Shown: one piece after another, positions 1 through 8,320 of the stretch
Position numbering within the stretch: position 1 is the first letter of the stretch
How the letters are laid out: the number at the start of each line of letters is the position of its first letter
Assembly (NCBI GenBank): GCA_031367325.1
Contig: JANLPQ010000022.1
Location: forward strand, 32,158-96,157
Reading direction: 5' to 3'
DNA length: 64,000 nt
Source of the DNA: JAAFIP01 sp031367325
GTDB taxonomy: Bacteria > Pseudomonadota > Gammaproteobacteria > Burkholderiales > Burkholderiaceae_C
The notes under the pieces: generated by a model
What the model was told of the DNA's origin: nothing
Databases searched by the model: none
The model's input: only the letters and a program-made list of their open reading frames with translations
Program-made: the position numbers and the translations under genes

Positions 1-2
1 AA

Positions 3-389
3 ACGGCTTCAGAGATCAAAATTGAGGGTGCTTGGGTGCGTGGCACAGCTGAGGGCCAAAGCGGTACTGGTGCATTTATGACACTAACAGCCAAGGAGCC
101 CATGCGTTTGGTGGGCGTAACTTCACCAGTTGCTGGCGTTGCCGAGATACACGAGATGAAAATGGAAAACGACGTGATGAAGATGCGCTCTATCACCAGC
201 CTTGACCTGCCAGCAGGCAAAACCGTAGAGATCAAATCAGGTGGCTACCACCTGATGCTGATGGATTTGAACCAAACCCTCAAATACGGTGCTACCGTGC
301 CTGTCACACTCACGTTTGCAGATGCGCAAGGCAAGCAAACCAAGCAGACAGTGCAAATGCCCGTGGCTTTTCGTGCACCCAAACCTTGA
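3..389 (+). CDS. PCu(A)C-family periplasmic copper chaperone, 5' end cut off by window edge
   Basis: The reading frame is open from the first bases of the window, so the start codon and signal peptide lie outside it. The visible 128 codons carry the full copper-binding signature of the PCu(A)C family, H-x10-M-x21-H-x-M: His in EIHEM, Met in VMKM, then HLM in GGYHLML. Family members are periplasmic Cu(I) carriers that deliver copper to cytochrome oxidase or other cuproenzymes. The C-terminal part (VPVTLTFADAQGKQ) is the usual last beta strands of the cupredoxin-like fold. A GTG inside the frame at 36 could be mistaken for a start, but the upstream codons (IEGAWVR) are family-typical and continue the domain. 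The partner genes upstream are not visible. Confidence 0.88.
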   Translation, partial: TASEIKIEGAWVRGTAEGQSGTGAFMTLTAKEPMRLVGVTSPVAGVAEIHEMKMENDVMKMRSITSLDLPAGKTVEIKSGGYHLMLMDLNQTLKYGATVPVTLTFADAQGKQTKQTVQMPVAFRAPKP

Positions 390-465
390 GGCTAGATGTG
401 CGCGGGTCTTTATGCCCGTGCGCTCTACAATGAGCCTTTAATAACACCATTGACCGGAACCCGCC

Positions 466-912
466 ATGGCACTTAAAGACACCATCACTGAAGACATGAA
501 AACCGCCATGCGCGCCAAAGATGCTGAGCGCTTGGGCACGATCCGCCTGTTGCTGTCAGCCTGCAAGCAAAAAGAAGTGGACGAACGCGTGGAGCTAGAC
601 GACACGATGGTGATTGCCATCATCGACAAGATGATCAAGCAGCGCAAAGACAGCATTGATGCTTTTACCAAAGCCGACCGCAAAGACATGGCTGACAAAG
701 AAGCCACTGAAATTACAGTACTGCAAGCCTATTTGCCAGCGCGCCTGTCTGCAGATGAGGTTTTAGCTGAAGTGAAAAAAATCGTCGCTGAGCTGGGAGC
801 TAGTGGCACGGGCGACATGGGAAAAGTGATGGGTGCTGCAAAAGCTAAGCTAGCCGGCAAAGCCGATATGGGGCAAGTATCGGCGGCGGTGAAAGCAGCG
901 CTGGCAGGCTAA
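466..912 (+). CDS. yqeY: GatB/YqeY domain protein
   Basis: A 148-residue protein covering the whole YqeY family length. It starts MALKDTITEDMKTAMRAKD, has the family segments TIRLLLSACKQKEVDE and LQAYLPARLS, and ends with the GatB-like C-terminal helical part GDMGKVMGAAKAKLAGKADM. The domain is shared with the tail of the amidotransferase subunit GatB and is thought to bind tRNA; YqeY itself has no firmly assigned reaction. In many proteobacteria it sits near rpsU, which is not seen here. A TACAAT -10-like hexamer lies at 426-431, but no convincing -35 was found. The stop overlaps by 4 bases the stop of the convergent dioxygenase gene. Confidence 0.9.
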   Translation: MALKDTITEDMKTAMRAKDAERLGTIRLLLSACKQKEVDERVELDDTMVIAIIDKMIKQRKDSIDAFTKADRKDMADKEATEITVLQAYLPARLSADEVLAEVKKIVAELGASGTGDMGKVMGAAKAKLAGKADMGQVSAAVKAALAG

Positions 913-1760
913 AACCCGGTTGCGGGCATTGCGCTGCTACGCTGCAGCCAGTTGCCAGCTGAATACACTGAACGTCCATCCGTAACATGCAGGGTGTAGG
1001 CGTGGCGCGATGCGGTTGAGCGGTTAGGCGCGCTGTAGTGCGGCAGCAGCCCATGAAAAACCACCAGCGTACCTGCGCTTGCCTCTACCGGTACGGCAGT
1101 GCTGTCGTTGGGCCAAGGCATATTGCTCAGCTTTTCCATGCGCGCTGCAGAGCCAGTGTCAACAGTACTTTTTACAAACCTTTCGCGCAGTGGCCCCCGA
1201 TGGCCGCCGGGCTCAACCCATAGACAGCCGTTGCGCACACTAGCATCTTCTAGCGCAAACCAAAAAGTGGTCACGGTCATGGGGGTGGTGTCAAAAAAAG
1301 TTGCATCTTGGTGCCACTTCACTTCACCGCCAATCCCGGGCTGCTTAAAGATGTACATGGACTGCCAAATTTGCGCCTGCTGCAGCCCTAAGTCTACCGC
1401 CAGCGCCTGCATGGCCGGGCCACGCGAGAAGCGGTTAAACACGGGGTCTAGGTCATGCATAGCGTGGCCTATTTTATTGATCGACAGCGACTTGTCTTGG
1501 CGCAACTGGCCATCTGTACCAAAGGCTTCTTCTTCAAAAAAGCAGCATACCGTGTTGGCAGATGCCATGAAGTAGTCGTCTACATTGCGGTCTTGGTCCT
1601 TGGTGGTGAAGATGGCCGCACCTTCGCTCGGGTCAAACGCGTCGACTATTTGCGCTGCGCGTGCGCGCAAGGCGGCTATATCTGCGCTTGATTTGAAACC
1701 TGGCAATACTAAGTAGCCATCTTGCTGGTAGCGGCTTTTTTGCGCGTCTGTCAACATCAC
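909..1760 (-). CDS. phytanoyl-CoA dioxygenase (PhyH) family protein
   Basis: A 283-residue Fe(II)/2-oxoglutarate-dependent oxygenase of the PhyH family. The iron-binding triad is visible as His150-x-Asp152 in KWHQDATFF and His241 in GLLPHYSAPNRS. Arg247 just after is the likely 2-oxoglutarate-binding residue. The N-terminal YQQDGYLVLPGF is typical of the family. Such enzymes hydroxylate small carboxylic acids, CoA esters or other metabolites; the substrate cannot be read from the sequence. Two adjacent ATG codons give start choices one residue apart in effect (1760 or 1757). It ends convergently on yqeY and lies 22 bp downstream of pmbA on the same strand, so co-transcription with pmbA is possible. 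Confidence 0.85.
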   Translation of the reverse strand: MMLTDAQKSRYQQDGYLVLPGFKSSADIAALRARAAQIVDAFDPSEGAAIFTTKDQDRNVDDYFMASANTVCCFFEEEAFGTDGQLRQDKSLSINKIGHAMHDLDPVFNRFSRGPAMQALAVDLGLQQAQIWQSMYIFKQPGIGGEVKWHQDATFFDTTPMTVTTFWFALEDASVRNGCLWVEPGGHRGPLRERFVKSTVDTGSAARMEKLSNMPWPNDSTAVPVEASAGTLVVFHGLLPHYSAPNRSTASRHAYTLHVTDGRSVYSAGNWLQRSSAMPATGF

Positions 1761-1782
1761 GGCACTCCATTTTTGCTGGGTA

Positions 1783-3171
1783 TTAACTACCTGCCAGTTT
1801 CATCCGATTCACCAAAATCGACCCCACCGTTTTAGACCCTGCGCAGTAAGCGTCTGCGCCCACCGCAGTAATGCCCTTGAGCATGTCTTTCATATTGCCT
1901 GCAATGGTGATTTCTTCTACCGGAAAAGCGATGCGGCCTTTGTCGACCCAAAAGCCGCTGGCTCCGCGAGAATAGTCGCCCGTAACGTAGTTCACGCCCG
2001 AACCCATCATCTCGGTGACAAACAGGCCTGTGCCTAGTTTTTGCAGCATGGCATCTAAATCGTCGCCTGCGCGGGTAAGGCGCGAGGTCATGGTTAAGTT
2101 ATGCGACCCGCCTGCATTGCCTGTGGTGCGCATACCCAGCTTGCGGGCGCTGTAGGTAGACAAAAAATAGCCCTGCACAATGCCCGCATTGAGGACCGAA
2201 CGTGCCTTGGTAGTAACGCCTTCATCATCAAACGGCGAGCTGCCTTTGCCGCCCAGCACATGCGGGTCTTCCAAAATGTCGATGTGTTTAGAAAACACAG
2301 ATTTACCTAACGAGCCCTGCAAGAAACTGGTATTACGGTACAACGCGCCACCACTAATAGCCTGCACAAACGCACCTAGCAGACCCGAGGCTACAGGCGC
2401 TTCAAATAACACCGGGCAATGTGCGGTGGGCACCTTGCGCGAATGCAGGCGGGCCAACGCGCGGTGCGCCGCATACACCCCCACAGCTTGCGGACTGGCC
2501 AAATTGCACGCATCCCGCTCAGAGCTGTACCAGCTGTCGCGTTGCATGTTAGCGCCCTTGCCCGCTATGGGCGCGACCGACACTGAATGCCGCGACGCAG
2601 CGTACCCACCCCGAAAACCCATCTGCCCGCCGCGCAAATGCCCTGCCAAAAAATGGCTTTGCTGCGCCGACACACCTGCACCATCGCTGTTGGTAATCTT
2701 CTTACTCACCGCCATGGCTGCACCTTCGCACTCCAGCGCAAGTTCCAACGCCTGCGCGCTGTCGATAGCCCATGGGTGAAACAAATCTAGATCAGACTGC
2801 TGGGTAGCCACGTCGCGCAAGTCAGGCAGGCCCGCCACCGGGTCAGCCGCGGTAAAGCGCGCAATGTCGTACGCTGCTTGTACTGTTTGCTCAATCGCCC
2901 GGGTCGAAAAATCAGACGTACTGGCGTTACCGCGCTGCTGGCCGATGTACACCGTCACCCCCAAAGACTTGTCGCGGTTTCGCTCCACATTTTCTAGCTT
3001 GCCCATACGGGCCGACACGCTAAGCCCCGTGCCTTCCGACGCCTCAGCCCCGGCGTCGGTGGCGCCCAGCTTCTTGGCGTGCATTAAGGCGGTGTCGACG
3101 AGTTCTTCAAATTTAGCGCGGGAATAGCTGAAGCCTTGGAGCGGGCTGGTGGTGGGGGTGTTTTTTTGCAT
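1783..3171 (-). CDS. pmbA: PmbA/TldE metalloprotease subunit
   Basis: At 462 residues this is close to the usual PmbA length. PmbA (TldE) pairs with TldD in a heteromeric protease that matures or degrades unfolded peptides such as microcin B17 precursor and CcdA. PmbA lacks the zinc-binding HExxxH of TldD, and none is seen here. Family landmarks are the N-terminal ALMHAKKLGATDAGAE, the central GGYAASRHSVSVAPIAGKG, and the C-terminal GSGVNYVTGDYSRGASG followed by EITIAGNMKDML. A tldD gene is not in the window. The start ATG at 3171 has the family N-terminus directly behind it. Confidence 0.93.
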   Translation of the reverse strand: MQKNTPTTSPLQGFSYSRAKFEELVDTALMHAKKLGATDAGAEASEGTGLSVSARMGKLENVERNRDKSLGVTVYIGQQRGNASTSDFSTRAIEQTVQAAYDIARFTAADPVAGLPDLRDVATQQSDLDLFHPWAIDSAQALELALECEGAAMAVSKKITNSDGAGVSAQQSHFLAGHLRGGQMGFRGGYAASRHSVSVAPIAGKGANMQRDSWYSSERDACNLASPQAVGVYAAHRALARLHSRKVPTAHCPVLFEAPVASGLLGAFVQAISGGALYRNTSFLQGSLGKSVFSKHIDILEDPHVLGGKGSSPFDDEGVTTKARSVLNAGIVQGYFLSTYSARKLGMRTTGNAGGSHNLTMTSRLTRAGDDLDAMLQKLGTGLFVTEMMGSGVNYVTGDYSRGASGFWVDKGRIAFPVEEITIAGNMKDMLKGITAVGADAYCAGSKTVGSILVNRMKLAGS

Positions 3172-3271
3172 ATTCCCAATGATAGCGGGTTACTAACTTA
3201 GGGCTGATTTTGTCCTACATTTACCCTGCATAGACCATAAAACTGCAATAAAAATTCACTGCTCATATTGG

Positions 3272-3805
3272 TTATGAGACATCTATAAGTGCCAAAATAA
3301 ATACAGAAAAATTGATCAATGCATGCGGTACTGCAACAACCATAAACCGTTGTCTAAAAGATCGTTCATGCCAATTCATATAACCACAAGAAAATACGAA
3401 AAATGACCACACCGTGCCAAAAAACCGAAGTGGAGCAATTAAGCCGTGCATACAACCCCACAGCATGGCTGCTGCCCAAGCCACAAATAATCGGTTCGAT
3501 GACGCCATAGACAGCAAGCCGATCGTCCCTGCAAGTAGCAAAGTTTCAACAATCGGAGCAAAAATTACACCACCTAAAAAGAACTCTAAATTAGCTGTGC
3601 GATCAGGTGGCATGTATCTTTCAAAATCGACATTAAAGTATGTCAAACCTCCATACACGGCTGACCACAACGCAAAGCTAGGCAGCAAAGCGATGGGGAA
3701 TGCAAGCAAACAATAACGCCAAAGCGGCATGCTTGGTTTCACCATTAAAAAAGCTATCAGTTGCCGTATGAAGGACATGTCTGTTTTCAAGGAATTTTGA
3801 GGCAT
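3272..3805 (-). CDS. CPBP-like integral membrane protein (possible intramembrane protease)
   Basis: A 177-residue protein with about five hydrophobic membrane segments. Three features resemble the CPBP (CAAX/Abi, PF02517) family: Glu88 in APIVETLLL at the motif 1 position, W-x3-His120 in WGCMHG as motif 2, and His161-x3-Asn165 in HALIN as motif 4. Motif 1 normally has two adjacent glutamates followed by Arg, and here only one Glu is present, so either catalysis is altered or the family call is loose. Alternative start at Met10 (3778). It is transcribed away from the ffs RNA gene, 39 bp apart. No operon partner is obvious. Confidence 0.6.
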   Translation of the reverse strand: MPQNSLKTDMSFIRQLIAFLMVKPSMPLWRYCLLAFPIALLPSFALWSAVYGGLTYFNVDFERYMPPDRTANLEFFLGGVIFAPIVETLLLAGTIGLLSMASSNRLFVAWAAAMLWGCMHGLIAPLRFFGTVWSFFVFSCGYMNWHERSFRQRFMVVAVPHALINFSVFILALIDVS

Positions 3806-3832
3806 TACACCATATGGAAAAATCCAGGCAGG

Positions 3833-3838
3833 TACAAT
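3833..3838 (+). promoter_or_regulatory. -10 hexamer of the ffs RNA gene
   Basis: TACAAT lies 6 bases before the first base of the SRP RNA 5' stem, the expected distance from a sigma-70 -10 box to the transcription start. A clear -35 hexamer at the right spacing was not found. Confidence 0.6.
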
Positions 3839-3844
3839 AGAGTT

Positions 3845-3941
3845 GACGGGCCTTCCCGCATGGTAAAGCGGCCAACCGAGTCAGATGGGGAACCAAGCAG
3901 CTCTAACTGTGGAGTCAGTGCCGGGGTAGAGGCTCGTCACC
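3845..3941 (+). ncRNA. ffs: signal recognition particle 4.5S RNA
   Basis: The segment carries the conserved apical domain of bacterial SRP RNA: GTCAGATGGGGAACCAAGCAGC matches in position the E. coli GGTCAGGTCCGGAAGGAAGCAGC loop, including the invariant AAGCAGC. It is followed by the returning strand with CAGTGCCGGGGTAGAGG. The ends pair: 5' GACGGGCCT (3845-3853) is complementary, with one G-U pair, to AGGCTCGTC near 3930-3938. Length is about 97 nt, the size of the short gammaproteobacterial and betaproteobacterial 4.5S RNA. It would bind Ffh and guide membrane-protein synthesis. A T-rich stretch (TATTCTTTT) follows. No protein gene should be called across this interval. Confidence 0.9.
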
Positions 3942-4049
3942 CTATTCTTTTGCGCCGCACCTAGCGGATTTTGTGACTTGTCATGAATATGTCACGCATC
4001 ACATCTAAGCTGTACTCTTTGTTGCAATGTTAACTAGAGGCATCAATGC

Positions 4050-4643
4050 ATGTGTAGGCTTATAAAACTGCCATTTAAGGTTTGCGTCAGGCCATCTAAA
4101 ACGCCGACTATTGTGCATCTACTGGTTATGGTCGTGGCAACAGGCTGTATTTTTAGTGCGCATGCCCAAAACATACAAACAAGCTCGAACGCAACGCAAG
4201 TTCAAGACGCACTGACACTGCAATTTGCAGATTTTTATCGCAACCCGGTAGGTCCTAAAGGTTTAGAGCCTACTGACAAGCTGCAAAACGCTAACGGCAA
4301 GATGGTGCAAATTGTGGGCTACTTGGTGCAACAAGAGATACCTGTACCCGGGCGATTTATGTTGGCAGCACGGCCTGTGCAAATGAGTGAGCACGCCGAC
4401 GGCGAGGCTGACGATTTGCCGCCAGCCACGGTAATGGTGTATCTAGACGTGCAACACAATGACTGGGTAGTGCCCCATATACGCGGTTTAGTGTCACTGC
4501 AAGGCATGCTAAATGTCGGGCGTGCACAAGCAGCTGATGGCCGTGTAACTTGGCTGCAATTACAACTCGGGCCTGACGCAACGCGCACCATGAATTTAGC
4601 GGAACAGGCCAACTTTAAGCACGCGCTGCAGCACCGTCATTAG
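4050..4643 (+). CDS. exported protein of unknown function, paired with alkaline phosphatase
   Basis: A 197-residue protein with an N-terminal signal sequence: a hydrophobic core around residues 22-37 and a likely cleavage after SAHA before QNIQ. I do not recognise the family with confidence. The mature part contains a compact domain with NGKMVQIVGYLVQQEIPVPG, then a proline-rich ADDLPPATVMVYLD and a second beta-rich part ending in VTWLQLQLGP, suggesting a small beta-barrel periplasmic or lipid-proximal domain. The start is uncertain; in-frame alternatives downstream would still keep the signal core. It lies 71 bp upstream of the alkaline phosphatase gene on the same strand, so the two are probably co-expressed. 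Confidence 0.7.
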   Translation: MCRLIKLPFKVCVRPSKTPTIVHLLVMVVATGCIFSAHAQNIQTSSNATQVQDALTLQFADFYRNPVGPKGLEPTDKLQNANGKMVQIVGYLVQQEIPVPGRFMLAARPVQMSEHADGEADDLPPATVMVYLDVQHNDWVVPHIRGLVSLQGMLNVGRAQAADGRVTWLQLQLGPDATRTMNLAEQANFKHALQHRH

Positions 4644-4714
4644 TAGCCGTTTGGCGCTTATAGAAAATGTCTTTGTCCGTCTTAGAACCAATTAATTAAC
4701 CAAGCAGCCCCACC

Positions 4715-6811
4715 ATGCACAGCACACCTACAACAAAATTCATTCAGTGTTTATTGCGTCCTATTGCGCTAGCTTTAGTAGTGGTAGGCACTGGCCTGAC
4801 TGCCACAGACGTACAGGCAGCACCTGCAGTAAGCCGCCTTACCCCGCCTAGCGAGCTATTTGCTAGCGGCAGACCTGCCCCTGTGATTGCACGGTTTCTA
4901 CCTGATCAACGCTTTGATCTGCAAGCCACTTTACGCCCTGATGACCCTAGCAAAACAATCAGCAACGCCAGCTTTACTATCGACGGCAATATTGTTAGTG
5001 CACCTGTAGCACTGCGCAACTGCGCCACAGGCTGCTTGCCCGGCATACCTACCAACGCAACGATTGCCACTGTGCGCGCGGTCACTATGGCCCAACCGGG
5101 TATGCACCTGTTTACTGTGGTGGCAACACAAAGTGACGGCCAAACTGTGACAGCCAGAGGCAATTTTGAAATTGTGCCTTTGCTCAACGGCGGTCAAAAA
5201 GTTAAAAATATCGTGATCTTGTTAGGTGACGGCATGGGCGCAGCCCAGCGCACTGCCGCACGAATCGTCGCTGGCGGCTATGCGCAGGGTAAAGTGATTA
5301 GCCCCTTGGCGATGGACACCTTTCCAGTTACAGGCATGGTAAAAACTGCCTCGCTTAACTCTGTAGTGACAGACTCCGCACCCGGTATGACGGCCTATGT
5401 ATCCGGGAATAAAAATAACAATAACGAAGAGGGCGTGTTTCCTGACGATACGGTCAACACCTTTGACAATCCGCGCATCGAATATTTAAGCGAATACCTG
5501 CACCGCACACAAGGCAAAGCGTTAGGCGTGGTCACCACGGCCGATGTGTTTGATGCCACCCCAGCAGGCAACGCGGTGCACACCAGCAGCCGCGCTGCAG
5601 GCACGGGCATAGTGGACCAGTTTTTAGATGACCGCAACTTAACTGGGTTGACGGTGCTGATGGGCGGTGGTCGTAAATGGTTTCTGCCGTCTACCGTGCC
5701 AGGCTCTGCCCGCAGCGACAGTAATGACTACGCTTTCTCGCCCACCGAAGCCCACACCAGTGAGATCATCAAGCGCTGGGGTGCCGCTCCTGGCCAGCTA
5801 GACAAAGACCGCGACTTGCTAGCTGATTTTCAAAAATCAGGCTTTAGCTACGCTGCTGATAAAACAGCCTTAGATGCTGTGGACTTGACCAAAACAGACC
5901 GCCTGCTGGGTCTGTTTGCCCATTCCAACATGAACGTAGCACTAGACAAGATAGACGGCAGGCGCAACAAGCCACGCGGCGTTAATGGCCGTGTAGTAGA
6001 CGACTACGGCTTTCCAGACCAACCCATGCTAGACGAGATGACCAGTAAAGCACTGGCCGTTTTAGATAAACAAAAGAACGGTTTTGTACTAATGGTAGAA
6101 GGCGCATCTATTGACAAACAAGCCCACAGCATGGACACCGAGCGCTGGATGCTAGACACCATTGAATTTGACCGCGCTGTGAAGTTAGCGCAGGACTTTG
6201 CCAAACTGCATGGCGATACCTTGGTGCTAGTGACCGCCGACCACGAATGCTCAGGCGCTGCGCTGATAGGCGGGTCTATGGTGACCGATACGCGCCTGCA
6301 AGAACTGGTGCGCGAAGGCGGCGTGACCAATGTGCGCGACAAAGTGGTAGGCGTGTACGAAAAAGCAGGCTTTCCTAAATACCGTATGGCAAGTGACGGC
6401 TACCCTGAGACGACCGATATTGACTACCGCCTGCTAGTAGGCTACGGTGCTAACGCAGACCGTTTGGAAGACTGGCGCACCAACGACCGGCCCGCACAAG
6501 ACGGCCAGCAACCTTTTGTAAAAACAGCCCCTCTGTCAGCCTACCCCGCAGGCCCCATGGCACGCGATGCTGAAGGCCGCTATCAAGTCACTGGTCAAGT
6601 ACCAGGCGACAGCGCGGTGCACACCGCTACCGACATTCCACTGTCAGCCTACGGCCCAGGTGCTTTGGCTTTCACCGGGCTGATGGACAACACCGACGTG
6701 TTTTTTCGGCTAGCGCAAGCAGCTGTGAAGGGTGTGCTGGTGCCCGAAGGCATGGGGCTAACGGCTAGTGTTGCGCCTAAGGTGAAAGTTAGGGCTTTTA
6801 AGCGGAAGTAG
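4715..6811 (+). CDS. secreted alkaline phosphatase (PF00245-type)
   Basis: A 698-residue protein, larger than E. coli PhoA (about 470), with a signal peptide ending near VQAAPAVS and about 140 residues of beta-rich N-terminal extension. The catalytic domain has the first metal ligand Asp172 in LLGDGMGAAQ, the nucleophile Ser221 in TDSAPGMTAY, Asp467 and His471 in IDKQAHSMD, and Asp509-His510 in VTADHECSG. These support a zinc/magnesium phosphomonoesterase acting in the periplasm or outside the cell to release phosphate. The C-terminus contains AVHTATDIPLSAYGPGA, also family-typical. It follows the unknown exported protein at 4050, likely in one transcript. No Pho box was identified. Confidence 0.93.
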   Translation: MHSTPTTKFIQCLLRPIALALVVVGTGLTATDVQAAPAVSRLTPPSELFASGRPAPVIARFLPDQRFDLQATLRPDDPSKTISNASFTIDGNIVSAPVALRNCATGCLPGIPTNATIATVRAVTMAQPGMHLFTVVATQSDGQTVTARGNFEIVPLLNGGQKVKNIVILLGDGMGAAQRTAARIVAGGYAQGKVISPLAMDTFPVTGMVKTASLNSVVTDSAPGMTAYVSGNKNNNNEEGVFPDDTVNTFDNPRIEYLSEYLHRTQGKALGVVTTADVFDATPAGNAVHTSSRAAGTGIVDQFLDDRNLTGLTVLMGGGRKWFLPSTVPGSARSDSNDYAFSPTEAHTSEIIKRWGAAPGQLDKDRDLLADFQKSGFSYAADKTALDAVDLTKTDRLLGLFAHSNMNVALDKIDGRRNKPRGVNGRVVDDYGFPDQPMLDEMTSKALAVLDKQKNGFVLMVEGASIDKQAHSMDTERWMLDTIEFDRAVKLAQDFAKLHGDTLVLVTADHECSGAALIGGSMVTDTRLQELVREGGVTNVRDKVVGVYEKAGFPKYRMASDGYPETTDIDYRLLVGYGANADRLEDWRTNDRPAQDGQQPFVKTAPLSAYPAGPMARDAEGRYQVTGQVPGDSAVHTATDIPLSAYGPGALAFTGLMDNTDVFFRLAQAAVKGVLVPEGMGLTASVAPKVKVRAFKRK

Positions 6812-6951
6812 CAACTTAAAGTTTTTTAGGTGACTACAACTGGTGAGCATGCTTCGCCAGTTTGCGCTGCGCTAATAGAACGAACTTGAATATTTCCCTT
6901 AAACAAAACAGGTTGATTACCGGAAATGTACTTTTGCATGTATTTTTAAAA

Positions 6952-6957
6952 TACAAT
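6952..6957 (+). promoter_or_regulatory. -10 hexamer upstream of the cupin gene
   Basis: TACAAT places a transcription start near 6964, inside the dyad operator at 6961-6976. A bound repressor would therefore block initiation directly. No strong -35 hexamer is visible. Confidence 0.45.
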
Positions 6958-6960
6958 ACC

Positions 6961-6976
6961 TACCAACTAGTCGGTA
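6961..6976 (+). promoter_or_regulatory. TetR-type dyad operator, site 1
   Basis: TACCAACTAGTCGGTA is an imperfect 16-bp palindrome with core ACC-N-ACTAGT-N-GGT. The same core recurs at 8322-8335 upstream of the SDR gene, and a TetR-family regulator is encoded between the two sites. The operator ends 3 bases before the cupin ATG, leaving no room for a normal ribosome-binding site. Confidence 0.72.
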
Positions 6977-6979
6977 TTC

Positions 6980-7669
6980 ATGACGCAACCAATTCAACTC
7001 AACTCTAATTTCGCGCAGCGCTGTGTGGTGAATACTATCGCGCTGGAATGGCAACCTTCACCTACACAGGGCGTAGACCGCCGCATGGTCGAGCGCGACG
7101 GGGCCGAAGTTGCGCGTGCAAGCTCAGTAGTGCGATATGCGCCTGGGTCTAAGTTTCCTAGCCATCGCCATGACTTAGGTGAAGAAATTTTTGTTTTAAA
7201 AGGCAGCTTTTCAGATGAACTGGGTGACTACAGCCAAGGCACTTATATTAAAAATCCTCCAGGCTCATCGCATTCGCCATCCACATCTACTGGTTGTGAA
7301 CTATGGGTCAAGCTACACCACCTTGACCCTGCTGATATGCAGCGAACCGTAACGAACACACACCAAGCCACTTGGTACCCTGGCCTTGTTAACGGGCTGA
7401 CTGTTCTGCCGCTGTCAGAATTTGGCACCCAACACACCGCGATGGTGCGCTGGGCACCGCAAACATTTTTCAATCCTCACCGTCATTTCGGCGGGGAAGA
7501 AATATTCGTAGTGGATGGCGTTTTTGAAGACGAACATGGCCGCTACAAAGCGGGCACATGGATACGCAGCCCGCACATGAGTCACCATCAGCCATTTAGC
7601 CGCCAGGGCTGCACGATATTGGTAAAAACTGGGCACTTGCCCACCACTAGCAGCGACCAATCCTTTTAA
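6980..7669 (+). CDS. double-cupin protein of the ChrR cupin-like type
   Basis: A 229-residue cytoplasmic protein with two consecutive cupin domains. Domain 1 (about 45-115) has His62, His64 and Glu68/69 in SHRHDLGEEIF and a later His98. Domain 2 (about 150-218) repeats this as His167, His169 and Glu173/174 in PHRHFGGEEIF and His202/203. Both sets look able to bind a metal. The fold is that of the C-terminal domain of ChrR anti-sigma factors, but the zinc anti-sigma N-terminal domain is absent, so an enzymatic or sensing role is more likely than sigma control. The start follows a dyad operator by 3 bases without a Shine-Dalgarno. The TetR gene starts 13 bp after its stop. Confidence 0.85.
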   Translation: MTQPIQLNSNFAQRCVVNTIALEWQPSPTQGVDRRMVERDGAEVARASSVVRYAPGSKFPSHRHDLGEEIFVLKGSFSDELGDYSQGTYIKNPPGSSHSPSTSTGCELWVKLHHLDPADMQRTVTNTHQATWYPGLVNGLTVLPLSEFGTQHTAMVRWAPQTFFNPHRHFGGEEIFVVDGVFEDEHGRYKAGTWIRSPHMSHHQPFSRQGCTILVKTGHLPTTSSDQSF

Positions 7670-7682
7670 TCTATAGACTGAT

Positions 7683-8267
7683 ATGAAGCATTTTTCTGAA
7701 ATTACACATTCTGCAGAGCGTGTGGTGGACGCGGCTGAGACCTTGGTACAACGCTTTGGGTACAACGGTTTTTCTTACGACGATATCGCGCAACAAATTG
7801 GTATTAAAAAACCTAGCATTCACCACCACTTTGCCACCAAATCGCAACTGGTGGCCGTGGTGGCGCAGCGCTATACGCACCGGTTTTTAGAACAACTCGA
7901 TAGCATCGAAAAAAAACATGCCAATGCAAGCCAGCGTCTAGATGCTTATGTCATGCTGTTTGAGCAAACTTACGCGCAAGACCGCCTGCTGTGTGTGTGC
8001 GGCATGTTAGGCACAGAGGCTAACGATCTGCCGCAAGAAGTGGCTGATGAAGTGCAAGAGTTTTTTGTACGCAATTTGGCTTGGCTGGTACATGTGATTA
8101 CTGCTGGCCATCGAAGCAAGCAGGTTATTCACCGCGACGAGGCTAGCGCGCGCGCCATGACTTTTTTGTGTGCGTTAGAGGGTGCCATGATGGTAGGCCG
8201 TGGTTTGCGTAGCGATGCAGGCCCCCGAGCTGCAGTAAGTTTGTTGATTCCGTATTTGCTGGCTTAA
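7683..8267 (+). CDS. TetR/AcrR family transcriptional repressor
   Basis: A 194-residue protein with an N-terminal TetR helix-turn-helix: RVVDAAETLVQRFGYNGFSYDDIA then IGIKKPSIHHHFATKSQLV at about residues 13-57. The C-terminal ligand-binding half is variable and includes two cysteines in LLCVCGMLG, which might take part in sensing. It lies between the cupin and SDR genes, and identical dyad cores flank it, so it most likely represses both promoters and itself by read-through. The inducer is unknown; SDR and cupin partners are often found with regulators of electrophile or quinone response. Confidence 0.9.
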   Translation: MKHFSEITHSAERVVDAAETLVQRFGYNGFSYDDIAQQIGIKKPSIHHHFATKSQLVAVVAQRYTHRFLEQLDSIEKKHANASQRLDAYVMLFEQTYAQDRLLCVCGMLGTEANDLPQEVADEVQEFFVRNLAWLVHVITAGHRSKQVIHRDEASARAMTFLCALEGAMMVGRGLRSDAGPRAAVSLLIPYLLA

Positions 8268-8320
8268 ATGTCGGCATTGTCTTGCTAGCATGTGCTGGCA
8301 TATTTTTTATCAATTTACCC

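Noticed and set aside
397..420. Imperfect inverted repeat before yqeY as a terminator
   Set aside because: Stem has a bulge and no T run follows. It more likely overlaps promoter sequence.
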